Assembly (NCBI GenBank): GCA_028023455.1
Contig: JAQFVV010006354.1
Coordinates: 188,001 to 252,000, forward strand
Source of the DNA: Epiperipatus broadwayi
Taxonomy: Eukaryota > Onychophora > Udeonychophora > Euonychophora > Peripatidae
Length of the DNA: 64,000 nucleotides
Direction: 5' to 3'
How positions within the stretch are numbered: position 1 is the stretch's first letter; each line of letters begins with the position of its first letter. The notes under the pieces were generated by a model that saw only the letters and a list, made by a program, of their open reading frames with translations, did not search any database and had not been told where the DNA came from. Shown in pieces: positions 39,400 to 53,640 of the stretch. A program made the translations under genes and the position numbers.

Positions 39400-39720
39400 A
39401 TACAAAAAATATTATGAATGGAAAAATATGGGGATTTATTGTAAATTATGAAGGAAGGAATAGAAAATATTAGGATTTGTTAATTGAAGTAAATGTGAAA
39501 AAGAAAGGGATATATGAAGTTGGGAAAAATAAATATGAAAAGAGGATTATAAGTGGGTTTGGGAAAAGATAAGGGGATTTAGATAAAGGTTATAGAGTTG
39601 AAAAGATTATGTTGTGGAAATGGGATAGATAAAATTATGGGTAAATTTAGAGTGGGGAAGTAAAATAAAGTGGTAAATTATCTGGGATAATTGTGAGATA
39701 TTTTGATGTTTAGGAAATAA
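39400..39720 (+). mobile_element. 3' end of a CR1/L2-like LINE, second copy of the 17-20 kb family
   Basis: The plus strand aligns with the reverse complement of 17345-17710. Shared words are AAAGATAAGGGGATTTAGAT against AAAGATAAAGGGAGATTTAG, ATAGAGTTG, TTGTGGAAATGGGAT, TTAGAGTGGG, AAATAAAGTGG and TATCTGGG then GAGATATT. The match includes the last RT codons and the start of the 3' untranslated region. A downstream AATAATAATCAATAATAATC stretch (about 39715-39740) may be the tail. It is a 5'-truncated copy, as usual for LINEs. The ORF starting at 39239 partly overlaps it and is not a gene. Confidence 0.7.
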
Positions 39721-40571
39721 TAATCAATAATAATCAATCGTTATTTAAGGTAAAATATATAAATAATAATGGGGTTAAAATTTATAATTATAAAAGTAGA
39801 TTTAATAAATAAAGAATAATTTGCAATTAGATTTTTTTATCTCCAATTCTATCAAATTATTTTTTACACAATACCTTTGCTTATATCAATCTGCAAAATA
39901 TCTTGATAACTCCAGGTTTATTCTTGCCAACTTTATAAGCACCAGCAAAAAAAAAAAAACCTCATATGACTTAGTTTTTTATGGGAATTTTTCTTGCAGT
40001 GTGTATTCTAACCAGATTTATGATTTAGCTTAAATGCTATTAACATAAATGACTTGAAAGTATCAACATCTATATTTGAATCACTTGCATTTACTTGATT
40101 CTAATCTTGGTTCAATCATAATGTTCTTTGAATGCAATTATAATGTAATTGTAGACACATTGTTTTAATATGTTGTTGAAAAAATGATATAATGCTAAAA
40201 TTAAATATTCCATAACCCCAAGCTTATTTTAATTTGCACTGAACATTACAATTTTACTTTCACTTTAGACAAGTACCAAAGCATAAAGAAGCTACTAGTT
40301 GTGGATAACAATAAAACCAAACTTCACTCATTAGTTTTTAAATGTATTCTGATGCATAAGTCATTATAATAAGCATATAAAATTTATACATAGCATCATA
40401 CCATAAGATGTTAAATAATTGACTTATAAAGGCAAATAGTAAAACAGTCTTTAAATAGTCCACTGCAGCCTGCATTTTTTTAGAGAAAGAATATGATTTA
40501 ATTTGATACTCATCTGAAAAATGTACTATTTCTAATCATATTTGAAAATGGGCTATTTTTTAAACAAGTAT
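39721..40571. other. AT-rich non-coding stretch
   Basis: Nothing recognised. Confidence 0.5.
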
Positions 40572-41368
40572 CATATTACTTTGAATATAAGCCTCCCCCA
40601 AATTTAAGCTGCTATCGGATTTTGAACTAGGAAAATTGGAAAAAAACAACTAAAAATTAGTTTATAATAGGTATTAAATTGAAAAATAATAAATATTTTT
40701 ATTTACTTAAATAGGAAGTAATATAAATATAATAAGCTTATCTAATTTATTGAGAATCTTCTTCAAATATACTTTTACTTTCAACATTACTTTAAACATT
40801 ATGCCCTACTTTTAGCACACTCTTTGGCTTTAATCATAACTGTCCTTCTTGTCACTAGTAAACTCTTACCACATAATTTTTTTTATATAAAACAAAAAAA
40901 GAACATTTTCATCAATTGCAGTATACTTTTTAAGCCCCAAGAATGGTTTTGTGTTTTTGATACTGAAATAACATTTTCTTCATGACTGTCTAATAATAAA
41001 CATTCTTTCTGTAACCATAAATCTTTTATTGACTGCATGATTTCCAATTTCTTTGGTGCACACTGTATAACTTTTTTTTTGAATTCAGCATCACATGTAA
41101 ACCATTTTTTCATCATTAGTGAGTATGGGTAATAAAAAAAGTCAAAATTAAAATATGGCTAGATATGATATGATTCTACATAGCTGTTATCAATAATTTT
41201 AATGCTATGCACATGCATAGAGCATAAAGCAAAGACATGATCATTGGGAAATGTGAGATCAGTAGAAATAAGATGTTAAAATATTCACTTTGAATTTAAG
41301 ATGCACTCTACTTTTATGTCTTCAAAATTTGGATAAAAAGTGTGGCTTAGATTCAAAATAATACAGTA
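40572..41368 (-). mobile_element. Short pogo/Tigger-like DNA transposon remnant
   Basis: The left end CATATTACTTTGAATATAAG, followed by CC, is matched by the inverted right end (GGCTTAGATTCAAAATAATA then CAGTA), giving imperfect TIRs of about 25 bp. Between them, on the minus strand, lies the start of a helix-turn-helix transposase (40883-41116). The DDE catalytic part is absent, so this is an internally deleted, non-autonomous copy. The TA dinucleotides beside CAGTA suit the Tc1/mariner superfamily, but the exact edges are uncertain. Confidence 0.6.
40883..41116 (-). pseudogene. Transposase N-terminal helix-turn-helix (pogo/CENP-B-like)
   Basis: A 77-codon frame begins MMKKWFTCDAEFKKKVIQCA, which fits the start of pogo/Tigger-type DNA-binding domains (K+x(Y/F)xxxFKLKVVxxA). 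LEIMQSIKDLWLQKECLL follows, placed like the second helix and the VRxWRKQKExL segment. The spacing is shortened and the normal GNRAAARKFGV-like turn is missing, so DNA binding is doubtful. Only a start piece lies between the TIRs. Confidence 0.55.
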
Positions 41369-44300
41369 TATTGCTTGTAAATATGCTTATAATTTAGTCA
41401 TTTTAAATGATTACATTTGACATTAAAAAATAATTTGTTTCTGCATAAAATGAATATATAGTTTATGCATACGTTATGTTTATATGAATTATTTTGTTGC
41501 TTAGCAAATCAATTTCATTAATTTATGTGAATTTGGGAAACATTTACAGTATATATGACAAATAGTCTGCCTGAAAGCAGGTGATTGTTTCCCATTGACT
41601 TCAGACTATACTGACTTTTGAAATAATATTCTTTACAATTAATTTTATATTTGTAGTAGTAATAAAATTCTGACATCAAACATAGTTCCCTCAAGTTAAA
41701 ATATGTTATAACTTTATCAAGAGAGAATAATCATATTTTTGCAGAAATAAAAAAATTATAATATTTATTCTTCAAGTCAGTATATTTTTTAATAAAATTA
41801 TTATTATTATTATTATGATGATGATGATGATGATAAATTAGAAGTCGTCGTTAATATTTTTTCAAGCACATAGTTTGATTACTAATTTTAGAGATAGTGA
41901 ATCACATAATATCTTATATATTTGTTTGTAATCAAAAACTAGTAAATAATAAAGATTTTAAAGATTTTTGATTTTTTAATTGAAAAATGCTATTGCTAAA
42001 GAAATTCTTATTTAAAATATGATAGAGTAAATTTTCAGTCATTGCTACATCTCCTATTAACATCATATCTCAGTTTAAAGATATTTTACATATTGCAATA
42101 TTGGACTTCCAATGTGTTGAAATAATTCTGGTACATGGTACTGAAAGTGCTGGCCAAATTGGAGTTCCAATATGTCACCATCATTCTGGTATCTTTCTAT
42201 CCAAACTGAAATTACTAAAATAGTTACTAGCCAAGTTTTAATCATGTATATTTTAGCAAGGTGACAGATGAAAATTTTAGTGTGTACATTTCTGGCTACT
42301 AGTTTGAGAATATGAAAAGATGACAGTATGGCTGTAAGTGGAATTCTGTTTTCCGGTGAAAGTAATCACTCTAAAACTATTTTAGTTTATAGATATATCA
42401 CTATAATCTAGTGTTCATTAATTACTTACACACATAATAGATGCTTCTAGAGAAAAGTAAATATGGTAAATTACAATTTTTCAAAAAATATGTAATATAG
42501 ATACAGAAAATCATGTATTTTGCATATGTTTGCTAAGAATCTCAATGGTTTCTTTGATAGTTCTTTGGTAATATATTATTTGTGTTCTGAGATTTCACTA
42601 TTATCAACATTTATATTGTTATCAATATCTAGAATTAATGGAATGTATTCATTTTTTGGTTATAAATATAGTAACTAATCACATTCATTTAAGAAATAAA
42701 TTTTTATAAATCTTTCAAGAAATTTTATAGATACTATGATTTTGATTAGTGGTGAGTGCCATATTATTATAGTATTTTAGAATCTTTGTGATTTGTTGCA
42801 TGTTCTTTTTATGGGAAGAATAAAATTATTTATTTAAATATCTTATTCTCTCTCTTTCTCTATCATTTTTGCACTGATTTAAAGATATTATATCCATTTG
42901 ATATCAGTAAGATATTAATAAAATTGACTTTGTTTTCTAAATATGAAAAAAAAAAAAGTTTGTTGCTGAAGTTATTTGTTTAGAGTTGATGATGTGAGAA
43001 AGCTTTTAAATAGATATTTACATAGAAGGATTTTTTTTAAAGCAGAAAATATGAAAGAATATACAGTATATTTTTTTAAATAACAATTTCAATAATTTAA
43101 ATAAATGCATTATCAGTCTCTACTTTTTTTTATAAAATTATCAAGTTATTTTTTATCTTGTGGCTATATGGCAAAAGTATAACTAATGTTTATATGCTAA
43201 ACTGAGTGTTCATGAAAGATTTTCAATATATGTATATATTATAAAACATTAAATTTGCTGATGTAATCATTCAACTTTAACCAAATTTTATTCATAAAGT
43301 TTCCACACAGATATTTTAAATCCTGGAAATAACTTTGGTACCAGATCAGATCCAAGTAATGAAAATCGTATTTTTTATTGTCAGAAAAAAATAAAAACAC
43401 TGGTAGCTGAAAATTTATATATATTGTAATCTCTACAATCTATTCCTATATCACTTCATGCACAAATAAATGCCCAGGCACCAATTCTATACAAGATAGA
43501 ATAAATTTATAATTTATGTTGCATCTCTACTTATGATAAGACTCTTATTATACTATTAATCTACAGCTTAGCTCGGTTGGGGGTTATAGGGTATTGTGGT
43601 CATCTAGAACACAAATGGGAATGAGAGAAGCATTTATAAACAATAATTATAATATTTATTCAGTTATATTATGAGCACTTATTTAAATTATTGAAATAAA
43701 GCAATTTGTGGATTAAATCAAAAATCACGATATGGTCAATTCTTTCACCATCCAAGTACATGCTAGACCAATTATGCCACTCATCTAATATATTTGGGGA
43801 TCGCTGTAACAATAACCAATCTACTGGCATTTAATTTAGATTGCACAGCTATATCAAGTTTATTTAAATGATGAAATAATCTCAGGGCTCTGTTATATGA
43901 ATAATAAGTCAATCCTAATATAATATGACTATTAAATAATGAGGACTATTGTGAAACTGACAATTATTATAATAAAATAAAGGATAGACAATGATAAGGA
44001 TCGGGTACGTTTTTATCTCACATCACTATCTATTTTAAACAAGGTAAAATCTATATCTTGGCATTATACAATGTTTAGATCAATTAATTCAGTGTTATCG
44101 AGATAGACTGCATACACTATTAAACTGATAAATATTATAATTATATTATGCTGAACATATATGTGTGTGGAAATAGTCAATCGAACGTATATGATAAAAT
44201 AATTCAGAGGGAATCTTACTTCAATAAACATTTATTACAAGACAAATTCTTTTACAAACACATTGATGATGATTTAACAGTAATTTACATTAATTATAAA

Positions 44301-47300
44301 CTTGACTAAATAACATTTAAATAAAATAAAATTACACTTAATATTTGGAGGCTCTTCCTCTTATCTATTATTTCAATAATATTTATAACTATTAAATTAT
44401 TAGCAATACAAAATAATTCTATATTCACCTACCAATGTATATATCATCTATTCCCATTCTGTGCTCTCAATAAATTAAGAAAATGATATCGAATAATCAA
44501 TTAATGTCATTTAAATTATTTCCGTATGTCTACAAATCTATATTTACTATATGAGATTAAGTAATAATTTTATTAAAACTAGCCTTAAATAAAGTGAAAT
44601 TTTGTAATATAATATTACATTTGTACCGGGAGGATGAATTGCCAGTAATAATAATAAATGAAATAATGATAATGTGGGTGATATGATTTGACAAGCTATT
44701 TAAACTTACAATTTCAGCGATAGTCTCTATATCTCTAGGTTTATCATCTCTCCGAATGCGCATTTATAAATTCACAGTCACAACGCATTTTATTGATTGT
44801 ATTTTCCATCGGTTGACTTGTGGAATTAATAATCTTCACAATACGGATGTTACAATGAGCTAATCATTAAATTATAAATCCAACTTTAAGTATATTACGG
44901 AAATCACTAAAACATTCATCTGAAATAATTAACATATACTACATGACAATAAATATGTGGAGTGAAGAGGGAGAATGAAATACTATCAAATAAATATTTA
45001 CATACATAAGCGTGGGGGTTAACAACAACTCTAAACATCAACTTAATTCTTCAACATAGTAACTATCAACTCTTCTAACACAAATGGTGCAGAACTCAGA
45101 TGACTTATCCTGAATAAATGGGGCAAATATTACTTCCCTTTAAGAAATATAATTATCGTATCGCAGACTATCAAATAAGGAAATATACTACCACCCACTG
45201 CTCAATAGATAAATAAGTAACTTGAGCGTTAATCGTTAATCAATCCGAATAGCATGATCATCCTCTCAATCACCTCTCCACTTAAAAGGCGACTAATGCA
45301 CTTCATAAAAGACAAATCGATAACAGACAAACTCTTAAATTTTCACAATCTTTAGCCATAGCACCGACCGCAACTGATAAGAAACAAATAAGCATAAATT
45401 TAACTCTTATATAATAGCTTGGGATAGCAAACACACAGCGAATGTATGATCATGTATGAAATATTTTTGAAATCACCTCAGACAATATTAGCATTAATTA
45501 AATTATAAATGAATCTAATATCTATGAAAATTATGAACATCAAATTTCAAATTAGTGTAAATACTAGCCAATAAGTCTGACCATTCAGCATTACTGGCAT
45601 AAATGTTTTCATGTATCTATTTACTATTACCAACTAATGAATGATGATAAAGCATGCAATTTGCACCAATAATATGAGCACGGGAATATATAATATTTTA
45701 CATAATACAACAAAAGAAAAATATTACCCATTTGGTATAACTTATACCAAAATCCCCAAGACATTCTAGAGGAGGTAGGCATATAAGTACATAATAATAA
45801 TAAACCAAATTAATATCAAATTAAACATAAAGGAAAATAAATAAATACATCTATAGACCTGTCATATATCAAACCTTCTGTCATTAAAATAAAAGTTCTT
45901 CTAGTTTATTTTTATTTTTTTTATTTTTTATTTTTAGTTCATACTTGAAACTTTAAAGCAGAAACACACATGTAGTTCACGATAATGAGACGAATAGACA
46001 AACACTAAAACATACAAATATTATTCCTGCAGGTTAAACATGAATTTTGCAAAAACAGCAATAACTTCCAATGTTCTTAGGATTACCTAATGAACATTAT
46101 AAGCAACTTTTGCACATATTTGAATCAATTTATTTTTCATAAGCTCTGTTTGGTTTAAAATTTCCAACATTTAGTAAATTTTCATCATGATCAAGACCAG
46201 AGTTATTTGGTCATCCATGTTTATGCACATTTCTGATAAATGATTATTAAATATCATTAAGTCATGCATTCTATCACTTCTATGGGTGTGAATGGTAAGG
46301 TAATTTCGTACACATAATTATTCCAATAATGTAAAATATTAGAATGAATAATTTCTCTTTTTTTAGCCTTATTTTACACAATATAAATAGGAAATTTATT
46401 AAGTAAGAGTCAATAAAATATTCCATTATACAGTTCAGCATATATTTTTCAATTAATATCATTATTATAACTTTACATAATTCCAGTGTCACACTATTTA
46501 TTATAAATAAGTTATAGTAAAATTGTATTAGCGATTTTTCAAAATAATATCAATGCATTATGAATGGAATATGTTCAAATTGTTAGTTGATAAAAGTTAG
46601 AAACTGGTGTACTTCTAAAAGTTTATCTTTCCATATTGAATAATATCCTGTGTCCTTCATAATAACACATTGATCTTTATACTTGAGCAGTATACAAGAA
46701 GTTTCCTTAGTAAAAAAACAGAATAGGGAATCCAATGAAAATATTAAGTTCACTTATTTTATTATATTTCTTTTTTCTTTTTTTTTTAGAAAATATTTCA
46801 CCTTGTCTAAACTTTTCTTTCTGAAGTCTTCTGTCTACTTTTCTGAAGTCTTCTGAAAAACTTAGCCACATCTCTTTTTTTTTAGTTATAATGAGGTTAA
46901 CAATATGCAAGAACTTATTGCTTGTAAAAAAAAAAATGTTAGGAATAGAGTTTTGAAACAAAAAAAAATATATTAAGTTACAAATATTAATTAATAATAA
47001 ATAAAATAATAACCTTTACATTTTTTAAATGCAAGATTTTATACAATGAATAGATTAGTAAAAAAAATCATATTAACTAATGGTATGTGGGTGTGTGCAA
47101 TTGTCTTTCCATTGATCCAGAGGTCTATTAATGACTGAGCTATTAGCAATTTCTATGGCAAATAAATAATGTTATTGCAAGATGGATATTCTTTGTGATA
47201 ATTAAAAATATGAATGAAGTGTGAAGTGTGAGATGATGTGACTGGACACACACAGACCCACATATACAAGTCAAATCTTAGAATTGCAATAAACAATAGG

Positions 47301-49499
47301 TTAAAATTAATGAATAAGCACTCATTATGGTTTTGCAGACAAACAATACTCATTCCCACTGGCTTGGCTCTCATACCAACAATTCCTGATATAATCCATT
47401 TTCCTCTTCCACTATTAGATATACATAAAATAAAAGATTTTAATGATTGGTACATCATAACTAACATCCTGAGAATTTTTCAACCAAATTATATACTAAG
47501 TTATGTCACAATTCATTTTTTTTATCTATTAGGCATCCCTGATCACTATTGGCACAATGTGAACTTCCCACATTCCTTCTTGGTGCCGATCTGGAAGATC
47601 ACTATATATATATAGTATCATTTATATTTATTTGGTTCAGTTATATTGGTATTGATTAAGATTTTAAAAAAATAAAATTTAAAAAAATCATCAACTGACG
47701 TAATTTTTTTTATTAGTTAGTATATATATATTGATACTTTGATATGTATATTGATAGCTATTTGTGTTTAAAATGTATCTATTTTAATAAAGTAACTATA
47801 ATATTGTAAGAAATGTAAGCACATACAGATTACAATCAGAGTAAAACCCTTTTATTAGATAATTAAAGATGGCAGAACTAAGTTATAAAAAATAGAAGTT
47901 TGTAACTAAAAAGTAATAAGGAATGTTGAAGATTATAGAGTGATAACACATAGGATAAGAATATGCACAGAAATCTCAAAGTGGTCATCATTATAAAAGA
48001 AAGCAGACAAGTTTAGAATTGTTCTTTCTACCTGTATTTTTCTGGTTGTGATTGTGTGCAGCATTTTCAAAGCTGTAATAAAATGCTATCACTTAGAACC
48101 ACACTGAATATAGTCATGTGTGAGTAGAAACAGATTTCTTCGGAAAATCACCAAAAGCTTTGTCTAGCCTCATCTCAATATGGATAAGATGTGAATGTGT
48201 TACTAGAATGAAATCATAAACCAATACTACAGACTCCTCATCAAAAGGAACTGGACTACTATGATAATTGATCATCTACATAAACTCTAGAAGCTTACCA
48301 GTAAGTTAATGGCCATATCATAACTCATATCTATAGAAAGAGATTTGCAAACTGAATTTAAATAATAAATTGTTAATGTAGACAAAAAGAAAGAAGAGAC
48401 GTTTGTTATTTAAGACTTCAAAGTGAAATATTTGAATTCAATAGTTAATACAATTAGCTGATTATGTGTGTATGTGTTTCTTTCCAATATTATAATTTTA
48501 TTATTATAAGTGTTTAAACGTTTAATGTGTCATAATAAAGCTTTTACTACTAATATAAATGTTTCATTGTACATGCTTAATTTTAGTTAGTCATGTTCTT
48601 AATTTTAGTTTTTAGCTACTAGTCAGTTTTAGAGAAGTGAATAAATTATCTTGCCAATATGCTTTATTAATTAAGCCTGGGGAAAATTCCTAAGAAAATT
48701 CTTATAATAAATTAATTAAATGATGAGAAATTATAATTTCTTATAGTTAAGTATTTGCATTGTAAGTCTTGACAGAAATGTGATGAGAGTTAGGAATCTG
48801 CAGACTCTTGTGCCATGTGAAATAAATTAAATTAGCTATCAGCAATTTGTGCTGCAAGAAACTATTAGGTTGAGTTAATCAGGAAATATAGCTATGTTTT
48901 AGAAATATACAACTCACACATGAACAAAATATTTTTGTTTTATATAGTTTGATTAACTAATCCACTGTGTTATTAAATATAAGGCCTAATCCAAAATGTA
49001 AAAATGTTACAAATGGCTTCACAATGTGGGTCTTTGATAATAAAAAAAAGCCATGACCAGAGATAAGTCATAATGATAAAAAAATAAAATAATAATAACA
49101 ATAGAGACCTCAAATGTGGAGTTTGATACCCATAGTCTGAAAATAAATATGAGAGTTTAACATGTAGAGAAAAATTATTGCATAAGATTCAAACATTTTA
49201 CAAAAGTTTACAGTTTTTTTTTCATAAGAGTAGAGTGGGGGAAATTTTTTTAAGAAAGACGCTTTATTGGAGCCAAATAATAGCATGAGTTCAATAAGAA
49301 ATAAAAGATATAAATAAAATCAGTCAAAATCTGATAATGAAGGAAAAGGCAAATATAGATTGAGGATTATAAGATGACAAAAAAGAGAGGGAGTGTTGGT
49401 GCACCAAGTTATTAGCAAAACAAATAAAATAAGATAATGAATTTATATTGTTTTTAACAGTTAAAGAAATATAGTTGTGTGACGATTTTGTTTTATCAT
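41369..49499. other. Long AT-rich stretch, no gene recognised
   Basis: Eight kilobases without a supported gene. Noted inside: an (ATT)n followed by (GAT)n microsatellite at about 41801-41836; a block at about 43440-45880 that reads A-rich and T-poor on the plus strand compared with its neighbours and has no ORF; overlapping ORFs on both strands at 47153-47615 (104 and 125 codons) with no domain I recognise; and a slightly GC-richer patch at about 48000-48310. Any of these may be ends of old elements. Confidence 0.45.
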
Positions 49500-51300
49500 A
49501 GCAGAAAAATAAGTGAAACATGAAAATATAAGAAATTATTTTGAATTATTGAAAAATAGTAATGAACTTAAATTCAGGTCTTTCTTCCAAGCTACTTTCA
49601 TACGAATCAATAAAAAATATTGATACTAGGCAATCTATATTTTCATTTTCTCTAGTCTAAATACTTGTTTAAACAATGTAATTACTAATCAAAAAGTTGT
49701 AGATTTCTTTCCAAAAATGGCAATTCATCTCAATAGTAATATTACAAAATAATTAATTTTTTTGTTTAATATAATACCTCTTAGTATTTTAGTTTTGTTT
49801 GGTAACATATCTTTTGTTTTCTGGCAATATTTTTTTTTTCCAATTGATTATTTTGTTTAAAGATGAGAGGGAATTGTTGAGTGAGAGATCGTTTTTACGT
49901 GCATTGGTAAGAATGTAACAACAACAAATTAGCAATTTACAGAATGGTAGATAAATTTTAAAGGATCATTTTTTTTTAGTTGTAAGTGAAAAAAAATCTG
50001 TCTGGACATTTGAATTGTTCTTTTTATGTTTGATTTTAAAAACTAAGGTGAATGGGATAACTAGTCATTGTATTATGAGTAAATTTATAAATACTCTTTA
50101 ATCTACTTTTTATTGACAGTTTTTTTTAAGACAACAATCTTTTTTTTCTCTGAACTTTGATTTCTCTTTGCAATTTTTAATTAGATTTAAAGAAACAGGA
50201 AGAGGGGTAATCAATTCTATGTATAGTCTAAAATTTGTTACTCTCAGTTTTCATTCACAAGCCTTTTGTTTTATTTTAATTTTTTTGCTAATTTGATGTT
50301 TCAATTTCTTATTGGCTTTTGAGAAAAAGGTAGAAGGGTCTGGAATTTGTATTATTATTTTTTTGTTTGTAAAATAAATTTACATTTTCTTTTATAATAT
50401 CTAGATTCATAAAGAGTTTTTTTTGTGGTTAAAAAAAGAATTATTTTCCTATGGTGGATTTTAATCAATAATTTACTTTTTAGAAATTAATTTATATTTT
50501 TTTTCTTGCAGTGGTCTTCATTTAAATGGTTTTGAGTTTTTAAAAAAGTATTTTTTTTTAATTTATTGTTTAAAAGCTAGACAGTTCATTTTTATTTGTA
50601 GTGTTTGAATGATTAGAGCTGAGAATTAATATAAAAAAAAGTCACACTTTCCCCCACACACACACTTTTTAAAAAAAAGTAAAAGTAAGAGCCAAATTTT
50701 TAAAAAACAATAGATGCCACAAGTTGTTTGAATTAAATGCGTTTTATTCATCTCTTCTCACTTTTTGAAAAAGCCAATAAGAAAGAAAAATTTTTTAAAA
50801 TCATTTTGAAGCAGAAGTTGTTATAAGACATGCAATTCACAACTAGCCCCTTCCTTTTTAAAAAGCCAATAAGAAAGAAAAGCTTTAAAATATTTTTAAA
50901 GGCAAAATTATATTCCAAATCAAATGTGTCCTTTACACATTAAAACAGGTGATTTGATTTCATGAAACTACAGATGCCATTCAATCTTTCCCCCTTCTTC
51001 TCACTTCATTTTTTATTTACATAAAAGCCAATGAGAAATAAGGAATTTTACACAAATTTTTAGAGAGAGAATAATGTTTCAAAAGAAATCTATCATTTAC
51101 AAGTCAAAAGAAGAACTTTAAAATTCTTTTACAGAAGTCCTTTTTGTAAGCCGACATTAGGTATAGAATGATAATGAGAAATTCAAGGAAAAGTTACAAT
51201 TAACCTTTTGTAGAAATTTGAAGGAAAAAAAAAAGAAATCTGTCAATGAAAACTGATTGTAAGAGGTTTTGATTACACATTGAATTTATAAAATAAGTTG
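49500..51300. other. T/A-run-rich segment with repeated CCAAT-type words
   Basis: No gene. The word AAAGCCAAT(A/G)AGAAA recurs in direct orientation near 50770, 50863 and 51024, and once inverted (CTTATTGGCTTTT) at 50308. The surrounding sequence between the first two copies is loosely similar (AAGAAAGAAAA then TTTAAAAT), suggesting a diverged repeat. Each word contains AGCCAAT(A/G)AG, close to the NF-Y (CCAAT box) consensus. Function is unproven. Confidence 0.4.
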
Positions 51301-52265
51301 TATTACTACTATGATCAATTGCTACTTTTCTAAGGACATCTTCAAATGATCAACTGAATCATTTCATTTATATCAAAGTAGTGTTTAAAGAATTAATAAA
51401 AGAGAAAAATAGATATGTAGATTGCTGATCAGATTGGTACCAACTATTCTTATAAATCAATTTACAAAATGATGATTTTTATGGTAAAAAAATAAACTTT
51501 ATTTTCACTAATAATTAAATATTTATTATGTGTTTATAGATATTTTTATTAAATATAATATTTATATTAATTTTAATGATTATGTCCTAACTCATTATAA
51601 TCAGAAGTAAATTGACCCTTGGATATGAATTATTATTTTCATCATATGAACTTATACATTTTAATGATTCTAATTTAAAATCTTTATGTTTAAATTGATA
51701 CATATGTTAAGAAACTACAGAATTTTTGTCATTTAACCATTAATTTTGGAGGCGCAAAATAAGTTTTCATCGTTCAGAATATATAATACTTAAAAATCAG
51801 AAAAATCATAATTCTGGGATATTAAAATATACTGATCATCATCTGACCACTTAGTACCATTAATGTATTGGCCAACTATAAACTTAATTTCTAAGACAAC
51901 TAACATAAAATAAAATGTAATGCATGGGCTTTAAAGAATATTCTCTTTTGCACCAACCAGGATGATGATTGATCATCTCTGGATGCCAAAAAGCGCTAAA
52001 ATACATCCCCATTTATATATCACCCATTATACATGAATCTAACTCAGAAGAACACAAGCTCTATTACTATATGTGACCAAGAGATGATGGAAACAGATAT
52101 CCTAAAAATATTTACAACCACTGGAATAATTTTTATAATGGAACACAAGCTTAAACAAAAAAAAATCTTGTAGCTAATTTATTTTTTGCAATTTCAACAT
52201 TAGACACTTTTTATTCTCAAAACAATCTAAACATTTTGTAATATAAACCAATTCATAGCTTCTAA
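51301..52265. other. AT-rich stretch before the LTR
   Basis: No gene seen. A small GC-richer patch lies at about 51940-52100. Confidence 0.5.
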
Positions 52266-53640
52266 TGAAGCAATTACTCTGTAGTTAGTATAGGCTTCAT
52301 CTTTTCCTACCTAAAATAAACTAACATCTACAAGGGTTCAAATCCAGCAATATTTAAATTACTAACCATGCCATCATATATATATATTACAAACTATTAT
52401 AATGAATATTTTATAATTTTTGATTGTTATTTTGATATTTTCATACTTTTGAATATTTTAAGTTTGTGTTTTTTTTTTATTTAAAAGACAATTTTTTTAT
52501 CACATAAAGTTTGTCATGTGTAAAAATTATTTGCATTTAATTTCACATTTGTAAAAATATAAGTGAAAGAAGATATAACCAAGATGGTAGGTTCAAATCA
52601 GCCCATTGTGAAGTTTTCTTCACTAATTAAATATTTTAAATGCTCGATTTTAATTAATCAAAATATTGTCTCATCATAGTTTTACTTTTATAATTTAAAG
52701 ACTTTAATTAAAAGTTTTGTTAATGAAAGAGATTTGAACCATATCTTCTTTTTAATTAAAATAAACTGTAATTTGCTCAGGAATTTAATAATTGTCTCAT
52801 TTGCCACTGGGAAAATGAGCCAAACATTCCTGTAATAGCTTGGATGGTAAATATAGAATAGATAAGAGATAAGAGTCAGTTTTTGGTCTGAGTCTTACAG
52901 TCTGAGTCAGACAGTCTAAGTCTTAGTCGTACCCTTTGCTTTTACTTTTTGTGCTTAGTTTTAAAATGACAGTTAAGTAGGATCTGAATCGTCTTTCCCT
53001 GTACAACTCAAGGCTGCCGCTAGTATGAGGCCATGAAACTCCTGCCATGGAAGAATGCTGCCGTTGATAAAAGATCCATAGTGACCAAGACTGTTGACCA
53101 CCAGGCTGATCCCTGCAACTGAAGTTCAGAGAATGAACCATTTAAACAGTCACCCCAAGTATGCTGAGGTAACCGTCCACTAGCTATGTAAAGTTGTCGG
53201 TACTTACCTCTAAATGCTAATTGTTTTTTTATATATTTATATTTAATCTTTACTTGTAAGACCTCTCTATATACGTAATTTATTTTCTCATAATAATAAC
53301 TCTGATTTCACTTTATTCAGGCTTTATAAGTCTGTGCATTCTGTTTAATATTTTTTTCAAAGTTTCTTTAGTAATATGCCAGTTCAGCTCAACCTCGCGA
53401 GTTTGATATATAATTTTTTTTTAAAAAAAAAAAAAAGAGAGAAACAAAAGCAAAGTAAATTGTAATGATAAGGATTTATGTATCATTCATCCCTTTTCTT
53501 CATGATAAGGATTTATGTATCATTCATCCCTTTTCTTCATGAAAGATCGCAATAAAGAATGAAGTGTTAATTACTGTCATTGCCAAATGGGCCAAACAAT
53601 TATATGTTTTAATTTTGTTTGAAGCGTATATGGGAAAGCA
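52266..53640 (+). mobile_element. 5' LTR of the Ty3/gypsy element
   Basis: Starts TGAAGCAATTACTCTGTAGT and aligns with 60693 onward (TGAAGCAATCACTCTGTAGT). Shared blocks include CCATGAAACTCCTGCCATGG, CAAGACTGTTGACCACCAGG and CTAGCTATGTAAA, and continue to at least 53626, where the partner copy reaches the window end. Mismatches are frequent, so the insertion is old. An AATAAAG word near 53552 could be the polyadenylation signal. The exact 3' end (CA) and the primer-binding site are not clear. A 37-bp unit is tandemly doubled at 53465-53538. Confidence 0.8.

Noticed and set aside
47153-47615. Overlapping ORFs of 104 codons (-) and 125 codons (+)
   Set aside because: No domain, mutual overlap and AT-rich composition; neither strand shows convincing coding bias by eye. 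Left unassigned.
52330-52350. GGTTCAAATCC word in the LTR, like a tRNA/SINE B box
   Set aside because: No matching A box at the right distance and no cloverleaf; the word lies in an LTR copy and varies in the partner copy.
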